Below are positions 13,281 through 22,933 of a stretch of DNA of 64,000 nt, piece after piece (positions within the stretch are counted from its first letter, which is position 1; each line of letters opens with the position of its first letter). Where the stretch lies: contig OX419761.1 of assembly GCA_948567375.1 (NCBI GenBank), positions 7,628,501-7,692,500 on the forward strand, in the 5' to 3' direction. The DNA comes from Lunularia cruciata. Its lineage: Eukaryota; Streptophyta; Marchantiopsida; Lunulariales; Lunulariaceae. A program made the position numbers and the translations under genes. The notes below the pieces were generated by a model, which did not search any database, had not been told where the DNA came from, and saw nothing but the letters and a program-made list of their open reading frames with translations.

Positions 13281-13428
13281 TCAGCATAGCTCCTCAAGAA
13301 TATCACAGCACTCCGGCCCTCGGGCCTCCGAGCCTCGGTGCCCTTCCCTCTTGATTTGGTTCAGCCTCTCTTCCAGTGCCTCAATAGTTCTTTGGCGCGC
13401 CAATTGAATATCATCTCGAGTACACGCA
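13281..13428 (-). CDS. Possible terminal exon of an unidentified minus-strand gene
   Basis: The minus strand has an acceptor-like TTCTCAG at about 13,435-13,429. It is followed by an open frame with a strongly helical, charged stretch, LARQRTIEALEERLNQIKRE, then GSEARGPECCDILEELC and a TGA at 13,281-13,283. The sequence looks protein-like (amphipathic helix, richer GC than the flanks). I do not recognise the family and found no upstream exon that clearly joins it. It may belong to a gene otherwise lost, or be a chance frame. Confidence 0.25.
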
Positions 13429-13879
13429 CTGAGAATTGGAATCAAACTAGACAAACAGCTCTGCTATGGACAAAACATGCATCTTAGACCAAAAATATGT
13501 ATTAGGTATGAAGTGACCAGACAATCTGCATCGACAAAATATATATTTGAGATATAACACTTCATAATGCTAGGTCTACACGAAATTCCTGTACCTCGCT
13601 CGACGACGCACATCAAGGGCGGAGATGATCACTTGCCTATGCGCACTTTGGAATCCGTGGATGCGGCCGTATATTTTTGTTTATTTAACGAGCTCTGCAG
13701 AAAGGAGATTTGAGGTTTATGTTGTCTCAATGAAATTTTGAGAAACTTACTATCTAGGCTGAACGTTGATACGACTTCGGTTCGATTTAACAAAACTATC
13801 AGATCCATTGATCTATGTGACATTCGCTGCTTCTTTAGAAAGACAGGGCAAATTCCGGATATTGTCACTATTATCAAAC

Positions 13880-14143
13880 TTGAATAGTCTAAGTCGCAAT
13901 CAGTGGACACTTATGGCCAGAACTATTAATTCAAAGTGAGGTCGTGTTCCAATCGAACGATGCGTTGAAGAGGATTTGAGAAGTGTCTGAAGATTGTTAA
14001 CGCCCAGAACCCGGTGATCTGTGCCCATTCATACAGCACCAACTTGAAGGAATTCAAGATATCCGTCATGTAGAATACTGGACAGGTAGTTGTCCTCACA
14101 AGAACCAACGGTCAGATCAGAAAGAGATATTGTTGTAAACTAG
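13880..14143 (+). pseudogene. Class III peroxidase C-terminal scrap (copy 4)
   Basis: Short segments align with the last exon of the neighbouring copies: SKSQSVDTYGQNY (against KQVDSGKYNYYSN), VVFQSNDALKR, IVNAQNP, FKISVM and VVLTRTNGQIRKRYCCK. These are in different frames and broken by stops. Nothing upstream of this part of the exon is recognisable. It is the most decayed member of the array. Confidence 0.7.
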
Positions 14144-14299
14144 GTTGGCAACCAAGCCCTGAAATTGAGGATGTTAGGATGGGGAGGTGATCCGTCCGAT
14201 TTATCCCTGTGATGCTGAGATCTGCAGTTCAGATCATCCATGGGATATAGTCCAAGGTTGAGACAGGTGTGTGACAATACAATACAGGAAATCGGGGTG

Positions 14300-14694
14300 A
14301 CACAATTAGTGTTTTTTGTCCATCTTTGTGCAACTGCTGAAGGCAACCCTGCGAGAGTGAACGTGGCGAGGAGTTGAAGAAGGATCCGTAAAAAAGGATC
14401 AGCGGGGATTCTAGATAACTTTGATTCACATGAAGTTGGTTAGGAGAGGTTTGATTTTGATAAGACGAGAAGGAGATAATCAGGAGAAAAGCGACACAGT
14501 TAGGATTTTTCGTTCTTCTTTGTGCAACTGTTGAAGGTAACCATGTGACATGCAGAGTGAACTTGGTGAGGAGTAGAAGAAAGGTGTATATGTGAAAAAG
14601 GATCAGTGGGACTCTGGATAACTTTGATTCCATGAAGCTGGCCAGGAGAGGTTTGATTTTGATTAGACGAGAAGGAGATAACCAAGAAAAGGGC
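14300..14694. repeat. Tandem duplication, two units of about 195-200 bp
   Basis: Unit 1 (about 14,300-14,493) and unit 2 (about 14,494-14,694) share CTTTGTGCAACTG, AGGATCAG, GATAACTTTGATTC, GGAGAGGTTTGATTTTGAT and GACGAGAAGGAGATAA in the same order, with substitutions and small indels. No coding content is evident. Confidence 0.85.
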
Positions 14695-14828
14695 GGATCA
14701 AGATAAACTCAAGAACAGATTGGACAGGGAAACAGATGTTCAGGACAGAGTTTCCCATTGATCCCAACCCGTGTTGGGATCAATGTTGGATCTGTGTTGT
14801 GTGGTGTTGCACGTGGAGGACCTAGGAG

Positions 14829-15080
14829 CAAGTGACTTTAAACCACATTAATTCTTGTGTATCTATGGATGTGTGCGATTTTACCTTTTCTACCTTTCCA
14901 GTTTCCTCTCCGTATATCTTTCTTTCCTGCGCAAAGTTGATCTCAATAGTTGAAGACAAGTGACTTTAAACCACATTAATTCTTATGCATCTATGGATGT
15001 GTGATTTTACCTTTTCTACCTTTCCAGTTTTCTCTCCGTATCTTTCTTTCCTGCGCAGAGTTGATCTCAATAGTTGAAGA
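14829..15080. repeat. Tandem duplication, two units of about 126 bp
   Basis: CAAGTGACTTTAAACCACAT begins both units (14,829 and 14,957), and both end GATCTCAATAGTTGAAGA. The units are close to identical apart from a few short indels, so this duplication is younger than the one just upstream. It is non-coding as far as can be seen. Confidence 0.9.
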
Positions 15081-15868
15081 CTGTCATAAGAGGAACGGAT
15101 AAATCAATAGAGATCCCCAATTTAGTATTGGTATGAGACTTCTCGATATGTTTCAAGTTCTAGATCTTTCATATTTCTCAGACGTTAATGTGAAATTTAG
15201 CATAACTCTGCATCTCCATGACCATAATTAAGATGAAGCCCGGCTCATGGTATAGCCAGTCATGATTATATCTTATAACCCTCACTGTAAAAAGCAAGAC
15301 TTAGTGTTAATATTCTCCTATTTGGCCCACGCTTTTCGCAAGGTTTTGAGGTTGCAAATGAACGGGGGATAATAACAGATATATTAATGAACTTCAATGA
15401 ATAGTATCTAATAATGTCAGTATTTAATTATGCTACTCCTAACCAAAGATTTGTTCGCGCATATCTTGGGCATCTTGACAAATTTGTTGCTAGTCAGCCC
15501 ATCGCTCGATTCTGTAGCTCGGAAAACTAAATCATGATCCAGATCACCCGGTCCGAAGCATCTGAGTAGCAGCTGTTATAAATCTTCGCAGTCTATGCTT
15601 AAGTACTTAATGCTTGTTCTACTTGATGGTTTCTACTTACAATATTCACCTTCATGACAGACCAGAAACAGGCTATGTAGAGAAGCACGAACAGGAAAGG
15701 CAGTGATTTCGAAGTTCTGCAATCCCATATTTGTTTCATGTAGATGTAGAAGGTAAACCAAGTTCTAAATATGTATATACGTATGTATCTTGCAAGGCGT
15801 TTTGAATATTAGCTAACGTGATTAATGCTGGGGATGGTCGAAGTACTAGTTAGAAGGAGATTAAACTG
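15081..15868. other. Non-coding stretch downstream of the RING gene
   Basis: No recognisable coding sequence is present. It lies 3' of the minus-strand zf-RING_4 gene and could hold its 3' UTR. No mobile-element similarity to other parts of the window was noticed. Confidence 0.4.
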
Positions 15869-16835
15869 TCATTTGTAAGACTTCCTACAACTAGGACAAC
15901 AACCTTCTTCAGATCCTGTCACAATTCTGTGATGACAAAAGAGACAGAGCTTAAAGCCACAAGGACAAGGGGAAAACGAAAAATCCGTAGCATCTAGAAG
16001 CTCTGTGCATATCGGACATGTTTTTACTTCCAATGTAGCTTTTTAGGCGAGAAATCTCGAACTTGACTGCCGATTCCGATACGCATATCTTCCTGATGTC
16101 CCTAATTTCGATGCATCATGCACCATGCTCATTGTCCTTCTGCCATTTCGCAAACCTGGGACCCCACTACGCGGAGTTTCTCGACAAGAGGATTCCGTCA
16201 CTGTCGGCGGGAGTTCGTCAGAATTATGTCTATGAGAACTGTCTGGAGCAGCAACGAGTTCCCAATCATCCTCTATGTTATCAGATGCTTCAGACGACCC
16301 TAGCGCAAAGTCCCCAACACCCATGTTTTCTGGGTTTTCACGTATAGAAGAATTAACGCATGGTAAAGTACTATCACCAGCTCTGGAATTGCCTTCTTTC
16401 ATCCACTTCTGGAAATTGCTTTCATCTCCTTCCACTGAACCGGGACGGTCCATGTCCCTGTCATCATTTAACTCTGGAGGAATAAGTATATCTGTTTATC
16501 ATCACCCAATTTAAAATCAGTATTTTTCTGTGCAGTGAAGCGAAAGGTACATGAATCAAACATGATTGAGACAGAATACAGATAGTGAAGTGACTAGATT
16601 CGGTTCCATACCTTCAACTGAGTTAACATTAGATTCAGGCTGTAACATCAGTGAGCTGGGATCATCGTGAACCTGTGCCTGAACAACCCACTCTTGCCTT
16701 ATAGACTTCTTTCTAGGCCTGATGTGCTCATGAGAACTCAGGTGACGACGGCTCTGCTCTTCGTTCGAAAATACAATGCAGAGGTTGTAAAATAATCTCC
16801 TCTCCCCATGTTCTTGTAATCTCGTCTGCCAATCT
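15869..16835 (-). pseudogene. zf-RING_4 (NOT4-like C4C4 RING) protein gene, 3' part, with in-frame stop
   Basis: Exon A (about 16,835-16,612) reads DWQTRLQEHGERRLFYNLC and then RPRKKSIRQEWVVQAQ. It ends GTTGAAG before GTATGG. Exon B starts near 16,491 after AAACAG, and the phases join. Exon B holds an acidic/serine region with EDDWELVAAP and RSGVPGLRNGRRTMSMV. After RFLA there is a TAA (16,043-16,045). The same frame then continues into a complete RING: CPICTELLD, PCPCG, CLFCHHRI and CPSCRKSY, closing at a TGA at 15,869-15,871. Plant proteins of this family carry an acidic DDWE motif, then the RING at the C-terminus, and are presumed ubiquitin ligases. The TAA would remove the RING, so I call it a pseudogene. 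Unrecognised splicing or an assembly error is the alternative. The 5' end was not found. Confidence 0.65.
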
Positions 16836-18867
16836 GCAAGACCATAGTGCGAGTTGGTTGGCCGTTAAGAGAAGTCAAGGAATCACAAGGGATTCTTCTG
16901 CTTCTCTGTTATATACTTCACACTTCCGTTCTGACCACCACAGATCGACAGGAGCCCCTAGAAGAAAAGCTGTCAAGAAGAGCTTGAGATGAATGATCCG
17001 GTAAATTTGTTACAATATATTCAATCCTTTAGAGATTCACAAGTAGAGAATAGTACTTTAGTTGAGTCGTTATCGACACACAAGAAACGCAAATTTTAGT
17101 TTCTGGTTGTATCCGGTAGACAGCTTCTTCAGCTCTTGGAAAAAGGGTAATGGCGAGACACGTCATCATGAAGCAGATCTGGCTTCATAAAATCTCAAGA
17201 ACATACATTCCATTCGACGACCTCCACATTTGATGAGCAATGAGGGTTTTTTTGGTATAGTTGAACAGTAAATGCCGAGTGCATATCTATAGCTTGGTGA
17301 ACTTAGCTAGTACTGCCCTTGCCAAACTTGCCATCGCCAATTTCACGCATCACATCTCATGCTTCTTACTTGACAGTGATAGATGTCTAAGTCCAGTCCT
17401 TCCTCTGTTCTTCTCCAATCGCATCTTTTGTCATTTGAAAACGGCAAAAGGTACTCACCTGTCACATGTTGCTAACTGTCACCTGTCACCAAGTATTTGC
17501 CCTTCTACTAGGATTTGACAACGCCTATTCTCTTGCAGCTGGATTCGTACCGTTGGATGTTTGATGGGGATGGGAGACTATTAGACCGATCAGTAACCAC
17601 CCAGGAGAAGATTACATGCACGAATGTGGATTCTGAGAAATCAGGACCTTTAACCGTCAATAAGACGATTAGCGTCTTTAAATGCCGAAATTCACATATT
17701 CTCAAAGATTTCTCCATTTGGACAGGAATGATTCATCATAAGAATTCAAATCAAATCATGTTGCAAATCTAGGTCAACGATTGTTATCCAGATGCCTTTC
17801 TCATGTTGAGGTTTTGGTAGTCATGATTAACAGGGTAGTGGATCTAGAGGAATAAAACACCACAACCAGAAAAATCTTACAAGGGCAAATTCAATTTCTG
17901 GATTCTGGACAATACTTATTTGGACGCATCTGAGGCTGCCAACATCGTACCGACGAATTTGATAAGTCCTTCTCACTGTCCCCGATTCTTGGACTCAACT
18001 CTGAAATCAACTTGGCAGATACAGTTTCTTAATTTGTCTGGCAGCGTCCAATGCTTGCCAACCAGTTGAAAGAGCGTTCGAGTTCTAAGTTCCAGCCATC
18101 CGATGAGACTTGTTCAATGTCTCCCATACAAGGAGCCATATTTGTCGGGTAGGAGTAAGCTCACGTTCGCGGACACGCTATTTCTTCAATATTTTGTGCT
18201 CGCGCTCTAAGTTGGGACAAAGGAACGAGGGGAATGTCATTCATTGAATCTCATCTATCCTGAACTCTGAAGTTCTTCATGCGCAGACTGGAACGGAAAT
18301 CTTAGGACGTCTCATATGCAGGATTTACCTGTGCATCGTGCGACCGCTTGGAGGATAATATGCATGTCCAGAGTTCTCACACTGAGCTAAGGCAAGCCAT
18401 CATGAGGTGACTGCTGGGCACCAAAGCTCATGGACTAGTACCTGAACACTAGTGACTTGTAACATGAGCTTGACCAATCTTGGTAATGTGTGGAGAAGAT
18501 AGCTGAGCGACATTTCAGACTGTACGTTTCAGAATAATCAGATGGGTCGTCAACCCGTTGACAGTGCCCCGGATTATTACACTTGCTCCGCTGAAGCATT
18601 GAGCAATTGGAATCACGAGCTTACTATAAAGACAAATCACATCCTCGATCAGAACGTTCTCTGCCAGGGTTGTAACTGGTTGTCGAGGAAAAGCCCAACA
18701 ATTTAGCAACGGAGCTGCCTTTCACGCTATTGAGCAGCAGATCAATTAAACGTATTAAACGTATTAGGTCAGGAGAGTTCTGAATTAGCTGATGACATAC
18801 GTCTTGTAGCAACTGATTTGCAGATATGCCATGGATATGGAGTGCTTTAGCTTATCCTCGGTTCCGC

Positions 18868-18998
18868 ATAGTCAAACATGCTATCATACTTTCATGATCA
18901 CTATGTTTCAGCATAGTCAAACATGTTCCATGATCACTATATTTCAGCATAGTCAAACATGCTATGATACTTTCATGGCTCATACTTTCATGATCACG
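18868..18998. repeat. Short tandem repeat, about three units
   Basis: The block GCATAGTCAAACATG occurs three times, each followed by variants of CTATCATACTTTC and ATGATCACTAT, with partial units at the right edge. Unit length varies between about 37 and 50 bases. Non-coding. Confidence 0.8.
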
Positions 18999-19730
18999 AA
19001 AGACAAAAAAGACTAGGATTAACCTATCTCTCAAAACCGTTTTTAGCCAGTCCTATATGCATCCCTCAACTTTTCTTCATGTTTCAGCGCAGAGCGGGTC
19101 TACTGCGATCTCTTCAGGGACCTCTAGAGATACTGCTGTGCGGGATGCACCTATCGAGATGCCTACGGTACCGATGCCGCGCAACGTTGTATGGACGAAC
19201 CTTGTAGCTGCAAGATGCTGCGGACAACAGGGTGCGACATCCCTTAAGAAGTGGGTCCCTGTCCTGTAGTGTGTATCGAGAAAGCACCATCGTTATTACT
19301 GTTCAATCTTACCTTCTGTTTCCTAGGCATTCCATTCGAATATATTCTCTATCATGAAACTCTCCGGTCCAATATATTCGCTGTCATGAAACTCCTATAA
19401 ATGGTCTTGTACAGTCAACCGACAAACTAAGGGGGTTCAGAAATAGATATACTAAGCTCGGTATCTTTTCATTTAGATTGTTACGATGCGTTGAATTAAA
19501 CGGAATGGAGTGCAGGTCGGGGTCAAAAAGAGATAGTTATGGAAATCTGGCCAAGTTCCTTATTATTGGCGCACTTATATGCAGGGTGGTTTGTAGAAAA
19601 CAAGGAATATGGAAATTTGAGTTATTACTCCGTAATGCATTAATTACCCATTAGAGTTAATACCATGGTTGTTTAGGGTAGGGTGAATGGGGCGGCCTCA
19701 TGAATGGGATGTGCAACCAAAGTGGGGACG

Positions 19731-19814
19731 TTGAAGATAGGTGATGGATTGCACTCCTCAACCTCCAGGCAATTGAAGATAGGTGATGGATTGCACTCCT
19801 CATCCTCCAGGCAA
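19731..19814. repeat. 42-bp direct tandem duplication
   Basis: Two copies of a 42-base unit beginning TTGAAGATAGGTGATGGATT lie at 19,731-19,772 and 19,773-19,814. They differ at one visible position (CTCAACC against CTCATCC). This is a recent local duplication. Confidence 0.9.
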
Positions 19815-20213
19815 TAACGAGAAAATTGATGAAAATAGATTACATATGTGAATGCAAATGATTGCGCAAGCGGAGGAGAACATAAATGAATTGCATGAGC
19901 GCGACACGACAAGCAGGACTAAAACAATAAATCTGAGCTAACAAGAACTCACTGCACGAGGAATACTATATCAAGAAAGTACGGACAGCAGAGTGTGAAG
20001 ATTTTTGAAGATTAAGCTGTGTGAAGATTAAAAGATTACGCAATGTGAAGATTAGGGTGGGTTGTGGGAAGGGGAATGAATTTAGTTTGAAACTATATCT
20101 AAAATACTCAAGTTACTATTTAAACTAGTACAAGTTACAAAAGAATTTTTTATCTTGTAGTTAGCTTGTCATTGCAAATAGAACAAAGTATTGCATTGAG
20201 AAGAGTTACCCAT

Positions 20214-20610
20214 ATCGACAAAGTGTTATTTTTGGTGATTCAGGAATCAAGCGAGGAGGTGTTGAATCAAGTGAGGAGGATAACCTTGAATATAACATGC
20301 CTTGACCAAGTGTTAATTTTGGCGATGAAGGAATCAAGTGAGGAGGACAGAGTTGAATAGAGCATGCCCAAAGGAGGACAAGGTGCTGAATCAAGTGAGG
20401 AGTACAGCATTGAATACAACATGCCCAGACCAAGTGTTAATTTTGGTGATGAAGGAATCAAGAAAGGAGGACAGCGTTGAAAACAACATGTCCAAAGGAT
20501 GGCCAAGCTCGTGGTTCATGAATCGAGTTGATATTTTTGGTGATTCAGGATTCAAGCAAGGAGGACTGAGTTTAAATACAACATGCCCAGAGGGAGTACA
20601 CTTGGTGAAT
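20214..20610. repeat. Degenerate minisatellite next to the Harbinger relic
   Basis: Phrases such as GTGTTAATTTTGGTGAT, GAAGGAATCAAG, TGAGGAGGACAG and TTGAATACAACATGCCCA recur in shuffled, imperfect units. One frame stays open across much of it (20,338-20,754) and ends in an acidic tail (ERLEDEDEYGEVDLDMLEL) just before the transposase homology. The array could have been inside an element-encoded protein. Confidence 0.65.
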
Positions 20611-20778
20611 CAACTAGAAATATTAAGTAATATATACAATGGATTTATAAAGTTAGATTTAATGACCTCGCACATAGATTTGGAGATATCGCATGAAAGA
20701 TTAGAAGATGAGGATGAATATGGAGAAGTAGATTTAGACATGCTAGAATTATAGATTGGTGAGTGTGAGTATGCACAT

Positions 20779-21876
20779 TTGCATAGATATTTGGAACCTC
20801 ATGTTACTTATCCTCAAAGTAGAGAATTTGTGATTAAGTATTTTAGAAATCTAGATGTGAAGTTTTTTTGGCGGCTTACTAGAATGAATGTTCATTCTTT
20901 TTCAACATTAGTAGATTTGATAAAAACACTTATTGTTTCAGAAAAAATTACAGACAAGAGCAAACACCTATGTGGATCCAAGTAGCTCTAGCTCTTGATA
21001 GATTTGGGCATCACGATAATGGGGCTTGTGTTGCGAGGGGAAACATATGGGGCATTAATGCAGGTTCAACAATTACCTTAACAGATACAATTATGATAGC
21101 AATATTAGATTTGATGAGGATTCAAGTTGCATGGCCTAAGCCCAGCAAGAGAAGATGATATCCACTATTTTTGCCCAAAACGGTTTCTTTGGTTGTGTTG
21201 GTTTGGTAGATGGAACATTTTTGCCCCTTTCCACCCGACCCATTGTGGATGGAGAAATTTATTTCAGTAGAAAGGGTTCATATTCCCTAAACAGCTGAGT
21301 GATTTACAACAGTAAAAGTACAATTATACATTTTATAAGAGGTAAGAATTCTATATATTATTTTTTAGTAGGAGGGTGTTCTATATTGTGTTTTTTTTTG
21401 TTTCAATTTTGGTACTTTGTGTACATTTGCTTTATTTTATTAAGGGTTAGATTTGGTTTGTTTATTTGTAGGAATTTCATGTTTGAAAAAATATCACTAT
21501 GGAATGATTTGAACCAGAGAGGGGTGTTGCGGTTTTGAGACAAGAGAGTACCTTTTAGGGGATTCAAGTTATGTACCCATGCATCACCTAGTCCTTGCCT
21601 TCAAGCAGGCACACACAGAGGACAAGCAATAGTTCAACCAATATTTGGCAAAGGCAAGAGTGATAATTGAGCATTATATAGGAGTTCGGAAAGCTAGATT
21701 GCATTCTCTTCATGAACTTAGAGTGCAACTTAAAGACAATAATAGGAATACATATTTTTTGAAATGGGTCTCATTTTGCATTATTTGGCATAAATTTTTA
21801 ATTGGTAGGTCAGACATTTGGTCAGAAGATGATGGAGGATTTAGCTATGAAAGTCAAATAGAGTTAGAAATGTCCT
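20779..21876 (+). mobile_element. PIF/Harbinger-type transposase relic
   Basis: Parts of a DDE_Tnp_4-type transposase are readable in order. A helix-turn-helix-like region has MWIQVALALDRFGHHDNGA and VARGNIWGINAGSTITL. First Asp: GCVGLVDGTFLPL (D at 21,209-21,211), with the family's YFSRKGSYSLN after it. Second Asp: YLLGDSSYVPMHHLV (D at 21,561). Glu: ARVIIEHYIGVRKARLHSL (E at 21,669), then WVSFCIIWHKFLI. Stops interrupt it after SYSLN and in EDKQ*FNQ. A segment from GGTAAGAATT (about 21,342) to TTTGTAG (about 21,470) behaves like an intron. Terminal inverted repeats and 3-bp target duplications were not identified. Such elements usually also need a Myb-like partner protein, which is not seen here. 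Confidence 0.82.
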
Positions 21877-22259
21877 AGAGTGGAATAGAGCTATGTAGAG
21901 AAGAAAGTAGGTCAAGGGTGGTGCAACAATGCCTTGCTCACCTTGCGCACATACTAGAATGAAATATGAGAGTAATGTCCTTTATAATTATGTTGATCAA
22001 TATCTTGTTGCAAAAATTGTTGTAAGGAATGTTTACACTATTTTTCCAAAGCTTATAAAAAAATATTATATGTTGCCTACCTCCATACAAACACCACCAA
22101 GTTCAAAAATTGTAGAGAATTTGCTCGGGGACAATAGGTGACAATGGGTGATACTAGGTAGCATTGGGTGAAACTCCCCATAGATGCCGGGTGGCATTGA
22201 GTGACACCCGTGGGCAATCTTCCGTAGATGCTGGGAGTTGCCAACCAATAGGTTATTTT

Positions 22260-22933
22260 TTAATTTTTCCCATTGGCGCCCCGTGGCGCTTGTATCCGCT
22301 TGATTGTGCCCAGCTCATTGCTGCAAGATGGAGCTAGGAAGCATTGTGGTTCAACCATTACCACCAAAGTATCAAAAGTTCTACCATAATTGTAACCTTG
22401 AGTAGGATACACAACCTCCTTCACCACCAAATAACTCTCATCACCTTCTAAACTCTCCTCCATATGAATTGCAATCTTGATAGCTTCAACCTTGGAAGAA
22501 GGTTTCTTATATCTCACCTTACTTCTAATTTGTGGTCTCAACCCTCCCATAAAATTATTAGTGAGCATGGCCCATATGCAAATCATAATAGTAGTCTCCA
22601 AATCATCCCCATCCTTTTTCAACACTATGCAAAATCTGTACTCCAACTTCTCCACTCTTTCTACATATACTCTTAGTTTCTCTCCATCTCCTTGTTTGAG
22701 GAAGGTAACCTCACTCATCAATCTCTCATAACTCTCATATGGAAGAAAGTTCTCAATGAGTGTTGAAGTCAAACTCTCCCACTACTCTTCTTGTCCATCT
22801 CTCCTCTTTCTCTTTTGGTATTCTGATTCATACCATATAAGCGCGGCATCTTCAAAGAAATTTGGTAATAATGAGGCCCACTCCTTCTTCCTCCTCTCAA
22901 TTTTTTTGTATGCAAGCTTGCTTGGTAGTATTT
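22260..22933 (-). mobile_element. gag fragment of a family-B Ty3/gypsy element (copy B2)
   Basis: A 170-codon frame carries a Retrotrans_gag-type domain: NFLPYESYERLMSEVTFLKQ, VEKLEYRFCIVLKKDG, MLTNNFMGGLRPQIRSKVRY and KVEAIKIAIHMEES. The same protein, more broken, lies at 33,480-34,570. Upstream sequence runs to 22,933, where a family-A LTR starts abruptly. The rest of the element's leader and LTR appear beyond that insertion at 26,567-28,177. The part downstream of gag (below 22,260) is lost. Confidence 0.8.

Larger units (their letters stand above)
16836..20213. other. Long region without a convincing gene
   Basis: Upstream (on the minus strand) of the RING gene. A short minus-strand frame around 16,995-16,870 (ending CEVYNREAEESLVIP) could be a further exon, but this is not supported. 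Other open frames, such as 17,515-17,772 and 19,057-19,269 on the plus strand, show no known motif. Two tandem repeats listed separately lie within it. From about 19,300 the composition becomes AT-rich and leads into the minisatellite at 20,214. Confidence 0.4.

Noticed and set aside
14140-14685. Minus-strand frames with repeated VAQRWTKN / FNSCTKKNEK phrases as a repeat protein
   Set aside because: The repetition comes from the 195-bp tandem DNA duplication. Frames differ between units and there is no domain.
18831-19016. Short repeated peptide frame (HSQTCYHTFMITMFQ) as a repeat protein gene
   Set aside because: Explained by the non-coding tandem repeat; open by chance over about three units.
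22140-22259. Repeated GGGTGACA/GGGTGATA/GGGTGAAA phrases as a CRISPR-like or satellite array
   Set aside because: Too short, irregular and without spacers; best seen as low-complexity DNA at the edge of the gag fragment.
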